A stretch of 64,000 nt of DNA from Paraburkholderia atlantica (lineage in GTDB: Bacteria > Pseudomonadota > Gammaproteobacteria > Burkholderiales > Burkholderiaceae). The translations under genes were made by a program, and so were the position numbers. Positions 59,510 to 64,000 of the stretch are shown here, piece after piece (position 1 is the first letter of the stretch; each line of letters starts with the position of its first letter). The DNA lies in contig NZ_WHNQ01000020.1 in the NCBI RefSeq assembly GCF_009362785.1, forward strand, positions 62,001 to 126,000, written 5' to 3'. The notes beneath the pieces were generated by a model that had not been told where the DNA came from, did not search any database, and worked only from the letters and a program-made list of their open reading frames with translations.

Positions 59510-59671
59510 GCGACCGGCGACGGCAGCGAGCAGTTCCGGATGGACCTGGTGCTATTCGGCATCATCGTCGTTGGACTGACGGGTTGGGCGCTCAACGCAC
59601 TGGCGCGCGGCGTCGAGCGACGAGTGATCGCGCGCCGCAGCGGTGCGCCGCGCGAACGTGCCGTAGCTTGA
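59510..59671 (+). pseudogene. Sulfonate-type ABC permease, C-terminal fragment
   Basis: The open frame beginning at 59429 turns into a permease end at about 59510: GSEQFRMDLVLFGIIVVGLT, then GWALNALARGVERRVIARR, the last membrane helix and basic tail of SsuC/TauC. About 50 of some 270 residues remain. It precedes the broken ATPase at 59699, in the normal ssuC-ssuB order. Confidence 0.7.
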
Positions 59672-59698
59672 AGCGGCTCAACAACAGGAAGCGGACTC

Positions 59699-60215
59699 AT
59701 GACCACCACGGGTTCCGAAGGCATCCGCATCCGCGGCGTCAGCAACCGCTATGCGCGCCAACGTGATGCGGACGACGACCTGCTCGTGCTCGATGACATC
59801 TCACTCAATATCGCGGCCGGCGAATTCATTAGCGTGCTCGGCGCCAGCGGCTGCGGCAAGTCGACGCTGCTGCGGCTAGCCGCCGGACTCGACACTGACT
59901 ATCGCGGCGAGATCAGCGTGGACGGCGAGCGGGTGCGCGATACGTCGCTCGAACGTGGCATCGTGTTTTCAGGATCAGCGGCTATTTCAGTGGCTTACAG
60001 CCTCGCAGAATATTCTCGCCGCGCTGCGCAACGCGCCGCTTTCGCCACAGCAGAAGCGCGACGCGGTGTCCGAGCACGTCGCACTCGTCGGCCTGCAAGG
60101 CTTCGAGCATAGCGAGCGCATCACGATAATGCTCGTCACGCATGACGTCGACGAAGCGATCCATCTTGGCGATCGCGTGGTGGCGATGGCGCCGCGCCCT
60201 GGCCCACTACGCGCA
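59699..60215 (+). pseudogene. Sulfonate-type ABC ATPase with frameshift and lost signature region
   Basis: Reads well to Walker A (GASGCGKST) and GERVRDTSLERGIVF. A run of four T at 59966-59969 shifts the frame; with three T it continues QDQRLFQWLTASQNILAALR and VALVGLQGFEH. Then about 60 codons are missing, including the LSGGQ signature, Walker B and D-loop, and the text resumes at ERITIMLVTHDVDEAIHLGD. It is inactive. Confidence 0.85.
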
Positions 60216-60234
60216 GCTCGCGCGCATGCCGCGC

Positions 60235-60490
60235 TGTCGGTCTTGACGGAGCGCATCGGGCTGCTGGCCGCGCAAACGGCCGAGGTGATTTTCGTCGCGC
60301 ATCAGACGCTCGACGAAGCACGGCAGTTCTATCGCGACGTCAAGGGGCGGCTCGCCCGCTACGGACGCGCGCCCGAACACCTGAAGATCATACCGGGCAT
60401 CTTCCCGGTGATCGGCAAGACGCAGCAGGAAGCGCGCGACAAGTTCGACGCGTTGCAGGAGTTCATCGATCCGGCGGTCCGTCTCGCGTT
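60235..60490 (+). pseudogene. DmoA/NtaA-type monooxygenase, central fragment fused to the ATPase relic
   Basis: In the same frame as the ATPase end, the sequence reads LAAQTAEVIFVAHQTLDEAR, VKGRLARYGRAPEHLKIIPG, IFPVIGKTQQEARDKFDALQ and EFIDPAVRLALLS. This is the middle of a DmoA/NtaA-like enzyme, about 85 of some 450 residues. The join with the ATPase is within 20 codons of PRPGPLR, so a deletion fused two neighbouring genes. Confidence 0.8.
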
Positions 60491-60554
60491 GCTATCGACG
60501 CGCGTTATACGTCATCGCCCGGCGGATATGGTCGAATATAGTCGTCGCATCTGG

Positions 60555-60956
60555 TCAGTAGCTGACGACCGTGTGCTTCGGATTCGCACTCGCGAACGTG
60601 CCCGCGCCGCCGACCAATTGATCGCCGCTCAACCCCTCGCCTTGCGCGCCATGGCAGGCCGCCCAATTAGCCGCGAAAATCCGGCCATCCGTTGCGACAT
60701 CGTCGCTGCCACTGGCCAGGCCGCGTCCATCCGCCGCGACATCGACGTTCCATGCGCTGAGTTCGGCCCCGCTAGTGGGCTTGCCGATCGTGTCGATAGA
60801 TAGGCGCCAGCGCACCGGTTCGGCGGAGGATTGCGCTTCACCGGTTGCGTTGACCGAAGAGGAGCAACTTCCGAGCAGGCCGCTGACCGCGACCACCGTC
60901 AGCAGAGCGCTCATCGTCTTCGATCTCGAAGCCACGAACCGGACCCGCTTACGCAT
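60555..60956 (-). pseudogene. Class I cytochrome c lipoprotein, truncated, heme cysteine lost
   Basis: A 133-residue frame from ATG 60956 with GGGAG upstream. The signal with lipobox is LTVVAVSGLLGSCSSS. The heme region reads IFAANWAACHGAQGEG, where the family has C-x-x-C-H: the first cysteine has become Trp (TGG). The frame ends after FASANPKHTVVSY, before the axial methionine. It cannot bind heme covalently in the normal way. Likely a relic of an electron carrier for a periplasmic dehydrogenase. Confidence 0.7.
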
Positions 60957-61387
60957 TTTTCACGCTCCCATCGGCGTCGATGCGCCATTGCTGAATGCCG
61001 TTGCAGTGATAATTCGAGTTCAATCCGCGTACTGCGACGACAGAATCGGCGCGCCGACAAGCGCACCAGTATAAGTAGTGCGAGCGAGCCCATCAAAGCG
61101 GATTGCGACTAAGGTTATGACGACCGGCCCTATGCCGCGCAGGGACTCAGGAAAACAGCGCGAGCGCAATTCGATGCTGCGTCGTGACCGCGTCGTGACC
61201 GCGCGTCGCGCGGCGAGGACGGATCGACGAACACCTTATGGACGCTCGATCGCGCTGTGTCGTCGCCCGCTGAATTGTAGATGTTCAGCAGGAGCAGTTA
61301 GTCTGGCGTCACTAGCGGAAAACAATAGCCGCCGTGCCGCCGATCGAACACTAACGCGTAGGTTTCAGCCGCCCTGTCCGGATTTAT
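60957..61387. other. Stretch without a recognisable gene
   Basis: These 431 bases contain open frames on both strands, but none has family resemblance or a ribosome site. Part of it may be the old promoter of the cytochrome relic (leftward). No repeats or RNA-like structure stand out. Confidence 0.35.
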
Positions 61388-61588
61388 TCAAACGTCCAGC
61401 CCATGTTGAAGTATCCCGCGCGCGTAAGTGGCGATGCGCTCGAGGCGCTCGGGATCGTCGCGCGGCTGTTCGCGTGCACTGCGCGCGCGGACAGCCGCGT
61501 GGCGCCGGTCGAGATGCATCCGCTGCCGCACGGCTTCGAGGAAGCCGGACACGGCCCGCCGATAGAACAATGCGAGGTCCAATGACAT
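61388..61588 (-). CDS. Small conserved protein, 66 residues, paralogue of 14888-15112
   Basis: Start at ATG 61588 (MSLDLALFYRRAVSGFLEAV) with AGGGGAG upstream. It shares with 14888-15112 the opening SLxLxxFYRxAV, a basic arginine-rich centre and the motif DDPERLERIATYARG, and ends GLDV. No cysteines here, unlike the other copy. The dyad at 61640-61663 lies 51 bases upstream, as in the first copy. Function unknown; conservation of gene plus control site suggests a small regulated protein. Confidence 0.65.
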   Translation of the reverse strand: MSLDLALFYRRAVSGFLEAVRQRMHLDRRHAAVRARSAREQPRDDPERLERIATYARGILQHGLDV

Positions 61589-61639
61589 CGTGCGCTCCCC
61601 TGCTCGTGGCATTGATCGAATCTAGTCAGCGCCGCTCGC

Positions 61640-61663
61640 TTGCGCAAACAAGCATTTGTGCAA
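61640..61663. promoter_or_regulatory. Inverted repeat upstream of the small gene at 61388 (putative operator)
   Basis: TTGCGCAAA and TTTGTGCAA form 9-bp arms with one mismatch around spacer CAAGCA, the reverse complement of the spacer of the dyad at 14809-14834. It ends 51 bases before the ATG of the small gene, matching the 53 bases of the other copy. Confidence 0.6.
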
Positions 61664-61839
61664 TGCTCTGTGCCGCAAATGCAATGTCGGCAGGACGACA
61701 TCGACTCAACGTATTCTCCCGTCATCTGCTTTTCTTATGCGCAAACATTGGTTGGATTCATGTTTGACCCGACTTACCGTCCTGACTCTGGCGGGCGTAC
61801 ACGCATAAGCATCGCCTCTCTCTCCTCAATGGCACAGAC

Positions 61840-62436
61840 ATGACCACCTCAAACTCCCGTACCGCCGAGTATCCGATCGACAGGCAATTTCTCGAACGCT
61901 GGTCGCCGCGCGCGTTCACGAAGGACACGATTCCAGAATCGACGTTGCTAACCTTTCTAGAAGCGGCCCGCTGGGCGCCCTCGTCGTATAACTCGCAGCC
62001 GTGGCGGTTCGTCTATGCGCGCCGCGACACGGAGCACTGGACGCGATTTCTGGGTTTCCTGAACGAGTTCAACCGCGGCTGGGCACAATATGCCGCCGCG
62101 ATCCTGATCGTGCTGTCGAAGCGCACGTTCGCGCCACCGGGGGCCGCAACGGAAGTGCCGCTCGCGTCGCATTCGTTCGATACAGGCGCCGCGTGGGGTT
62201 ATTTCGCGCTGCAGGCAAGCCTGTCGGGGTGGAAGGCACACGGCCTTGCCGGCATTGAACGCGAGCATATCCGCGCGGAACTGGCGATCCCCGAGGACTA
62301 TGCGATCGAGGCGGCCGTTGCCATCGGTCGCGCTGGTGACAAAGCTTCGTTGCCTGAAGCCCTGCAAAAGCGCGAGGCGCCGAGCCCGCGCAATCCGCTA
62401 CCGACATTCGTCGCGGAAGGCCGTTTCGCGCTCTGA
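61840..62436 (+). CDS. Nitroreductase family protein
   Basis: A 198-residue flavoprotein. The N-terminal RRSxRxF-type FMN contact is ERWSPRAFTKDTI, followed by LEAARWAPSSYNSQPWRFVY, HSFDTGAAWGYFALQASLSG and a C-terminal PRNPLPTFVAEGRF. Family members reduce nitro compounds, quinones or flavins with NAD(P)H. It could supply reduced flavin for the monooxygenases in the window, but its standing alone leaves this open. The start ATG 61840 has only a weak ribosome site. Confidence 0.83.
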   Translation: MTTSNSRTAEYPIDRQFLERWSPRAFTKDTIPESTLLTFLEAARWAPSSYNSQPWRFVYARRDTEHWTRFLGFLNEFNRGWAQYAAAILIVLSKRTFAPPGAATEVPLASHSFDTGAAWGYFALQASLSGWKAHGLAGIEREHIRAELAIPEDYAIEAAVAIGRAGDKASLPEALQKREAPSPRNPLPTFVAEGRFAL

Positions 62437-62523
62437 GCGCGCCGCTTGCGGGGCGCGTCGCCGTCACCGGGCTTCGCGGCGCGCGCGTCGACGAACCGGA
62501 CCGCCCGACGAGCGACCTGCGAC

Positions 62524-63471
62524 TCAGTTCAGCGCAATCGCTGCGGCCGCTCCCATCGGCGAACCTTCGAGCGACACCGACGTCCTTCCGTCCGGCCCGA
62601 CCGGTACGTCACCGACGAGCGTCGTGCGATACAACTGACGGTCGAAGTCGAGATCGAAGATGTCGGTCGGCGCGAGATGTGCAGTCGTGCGGTTGTCCCA
62701 GAACGCCACGCTGCCCGCTTCCCATTTGAAGCGCACGGTGAATTCCGGTCGTGTCACGTGCTCCCACAGCAGTTCGAGCAGCACCTGGCTTTCGCGTGGC
62801 GCCAGTCCGACGATCTGCTTGAGAAAGCCGGGGCTCACGTATAGCGCGCGCTCGCCGGTCTCCGGATGCACGCGCACGATCGGATGCTCGCTGACGAGCG
62901 TATGCTGCTCGACCGCCGATGCAAACGCGTCAGTGCCTTTCGCGCCTTGCGGCGGCGCAAAGCGATGCACGCCGCGCAAACCGTCGACGAAAGCGCGCAG
63001 CGGGGCAGAAAGCTTCTCATAGGCGACCACGAGATTGGTCCATTGCGTGTCCCCTCCGTATGGGGGGATCGTCACGCCCCGCAGGATCGACGCATAGGGT
63101 GGATTGACCGCCGCCGTGACATCGGTATGCCAGCCTGTCCACGGACGCCGGAGCGGCTCTCCCTCGAAACGCGTCTCCTTTCGAAACTTCGAAATCGAAT
63201 AGATCTGCGGATGACCTTCGACATGGCCGAAGACAGGATGCCCAACAGTCAGCTCGCCGAATTGAGCTGAAAAAACCACATGCTGCTCATGACTGAGGAA
63301 CTGGTCGCGAAAGAAGATCACGCGCCATTCAAGCAAGGCATTGCGGATCGCCTTGATCTGCGAGCGTGTCAGGGGTCGGGAAAGATCGACGCCGCTGATT
63401 TCGGCGCCGGTATGCGCAGAAAGCGGGCGCACAACGACCTGTGCGTCTTCTGAAACGACGGCTGTATTCAT
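62524..63471 (-). CDS. TauD/TfdA-family 2-oxoglutarate dioxygenase
   Basis: A 315-residue enzyme; ATG 63471 has GGAA 7 bases upstream and the frame running to 63585 is rejected. Metal ligands are His115 and Asp117 (TGWHTDVTA) and His265 (RTTAHLAPTD), and Arg282 (QLYRTTL) should hold 2-oxoglutarate. The opening RPLSAHTGAEISGVDLSRPL is the typical family start. TauD releases sulfite from taurine; relatives act on alkyl sulfates or aryloxy acids. It follows the monooxygenase at 63539-64000 by 67 bases and may share its transcript. Confidence 0.88.
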   Translation of the reverse strand: MNTAVVSEDAQVVVRPLSAHTGAEISGVDLSRPLTRSQIKAIRNALLEWRVIFFRDQFLSHEQHVVFSAQFGELTVGHPVFGHVEGHPQIYSISKFRKETRFEGEPLRRPWTGWHTDVTAAVNPPYASILRGVTIPPYGGDTQWTNLVVAYEKLSAPLRAFVDGLRGVHRFAPPQGAKGTDAFASAVEQHTLVSEHPIVRVHPETGERALYVSPGFLKQIVGLAPRESQVLLELLWEHVTRPEFTVRFKWEAGSVAFWDNRTTAHLAPTDIFDLDFDRQLYRTTLVGDVPVGPDGRTSVSLEGSPMGAAAAIALN

Positions 63472-63538
63472 GATGGATTCCGGTTGATGTCGTAACGAAC
63501 AGGCGCGCTGCAAAATCAGCCGCCCATGTTGCTTCGAT

Positions 63539-64000
63539 TTACTTCGCCAATGCGACGTCGGTTTCCCGATAAACGCTCTGCGCATAGTGAGATTCGTCGA
63601 AGTCAGCAGGAACAGTGGCGCTCATACGCTCTTCGTGCACACCGAGGTCTTCGACGAACAGGTCCTGGCTGATGCGCCGGATCACCGCCGGGATGTCGCG
63701 CTTCATGCTGGGCACATCGCCGACAGGCAAGCCCCGGCTCACAAAAGCGGCGGGATTGAACACGTGGATGTTCGCGAGATACGGCGCCGTGCCCGGCGTT
63801 TTCTCCTGGTACTCCAATGCTTCGCCGAGCCATGGGTGGGCACCGAGCGCGTCGTCCCGCTCGGGCGGGGTGGGCACGTAGCGGTCCTGCCAGAGCAGCA
63901 CCTGATCCGCGATTTCGGCCAGTTCGGGCCGCGCATGCAGGTCGACCGCGTAGCCCGTGCCGGCGATCACGAAGTCGAATGCGAACGTTGCGCCCCCTGC
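63539..64000 (-). CDS. FAD/NAD(P)-dependent monooxygenase, C-terminal part
   Basis: The gene runs off the right edge; 153 C-terminal residues are visible. FVIAGTGYAVDLHARPELAE is the late ATGYx-type motif of flavin-containing and N-hydroxylating monooxygenases, followed by ADQVLLWQDRYVPTPPERDD and YLANIHVFNPAAFVSRGLPV. It is next to a TauD-type dioxygenase and read in the same direction, so the two may act together on an organosulfur or amine compound. The N-terminal FAD and NADPH domains lie outside the window. Confidence 0.75.
   Translation of the reverse strand, partial: AGGATFAFDFVIAGTGYAVDLHARPELAEIADQVLLWQDRYVPTPPERDDALGAHPWLGEALEYQEKTPGTAPYLANIHVFNPAAFVSRGLPVGDVPSMKRDIPAVIRRISQDLFVEDLGVHEERMSATVPADFDESHYAQSVYRETDVALAK

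Noticed and set aside
61078..61767. A 229-residue rightward open frame
   Set aside because: It is arginine-rich, overlaps the small conserved gene and its operator on the other strand, and has no ribosome site or family resemblance.
1..64000. CRISPR arrays, tRNA, rRNA, prophage or replication origin
   Set aside because: No regularly spaced repeats, tRNA-like cloverleaf, rRNA sequence, phage structural gene or DnaA-box cluster was seen on reading either strand; this is by eye and not exhaustive.

Overview
The window is GC-rich DNA with dense, mostly uninterrupted genes, tight ATGA start/stop overlaps and protein families typical of Burkholderiaceae. Caballeronia, Paraburkholderia or Burkholderia is the likely source, inferred from gene content and codon use; no rRNA or tRNA gene is visible to anchor it. 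The dominant theme is sulfur scavenging. The window holds several aliphatic-sulfonate-type ABC transporters, two SsuD-type and three DmoA/NtaA-type FMNH2 monooxygenases, five SfnB/DszC-like flavoproteins of the acyl-CoA dehydrogenase fold, a MetNIQ importer plus a second MetQ, a TauD-type dioxygenase, a 3-mercaptopropionate-dioxygenase-like cupin and a four-domain rhodanese.

Layout. 1-3787: end of a flavoprotein and a 2[4Fe-4S] ferredoxin, convergent with an ssuA-ssuC-ssuB-type operon. 4386-4937: one unrecognised gene. 5169-13939: a PotADBC-type (polyamine-like) ABC operon, divergent from a deacetylase-fold protein, a GntR regulator and a flavin reductase, then a gamma-glutamyltransferase-like gene. 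14048-15975: broken groES-groEL, a palindrome-headed small gene and a CmcJ-type gene. 16607-24574: DmoA-like and SfnB-like genes divergent from a sugar-type (CUT2) transporter that has an SfnB-like gene inside its operon. 24590-32962: a second CUT2 transporter operon flanked on both sides by gene wreckage (amidohydrolase, hydroxyacid dehydrogenase, UPF0158, DUF1016, IS3 transposase, zinc-ribbon and flavoprotein fragments), plus a metQ paralogue. 33129-40018: metQ-metN-metI-sfnB-sfnB-dmoA, read leftward. 40421-44221: ssuD-like monooxygenase, an internally deleted class II aldolase, thiol dioxygenase and tandem rhodanese. 44228-48610: a LysR regulator divergent from a substrate-binding protein, SfnB-like and SsuD-like operon. 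48674-52671: a sulfonate-type ABC operon with two binding proteins. 52836-59367: a branched-chain-amino-acid-type ABC operon (LivM/H/F/G/K) led by a DmoA-like monooxygenase and an AhpD-like protein. 59510-60956: fused remnants of a sulfonate transporter and monooxygenase, and a cytochrome c that has lost a heme cysteine. 61388-64000: a second copy of the palindrome-headed small gene, a nitroreductase, a TauD-type dioxygenase and the end of a flavin monooxygenase.

How it fits together (inference): transporters import different organosulfur compounds; the flavin-dependent monooxygenases and SfnB-like enzymes oxidise them until sulfite is released; free flavin reductases (one candidate at 11581-12171, possibly the nitroreductase at 61840-62436) would supply reduced FMN. 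Each oxidative enzyme sits beside a different transporter class, which suggests one module per substrate class. The amount of fragmented sulfur and transport genes indicates a region under active gain, loss and rearrangement.
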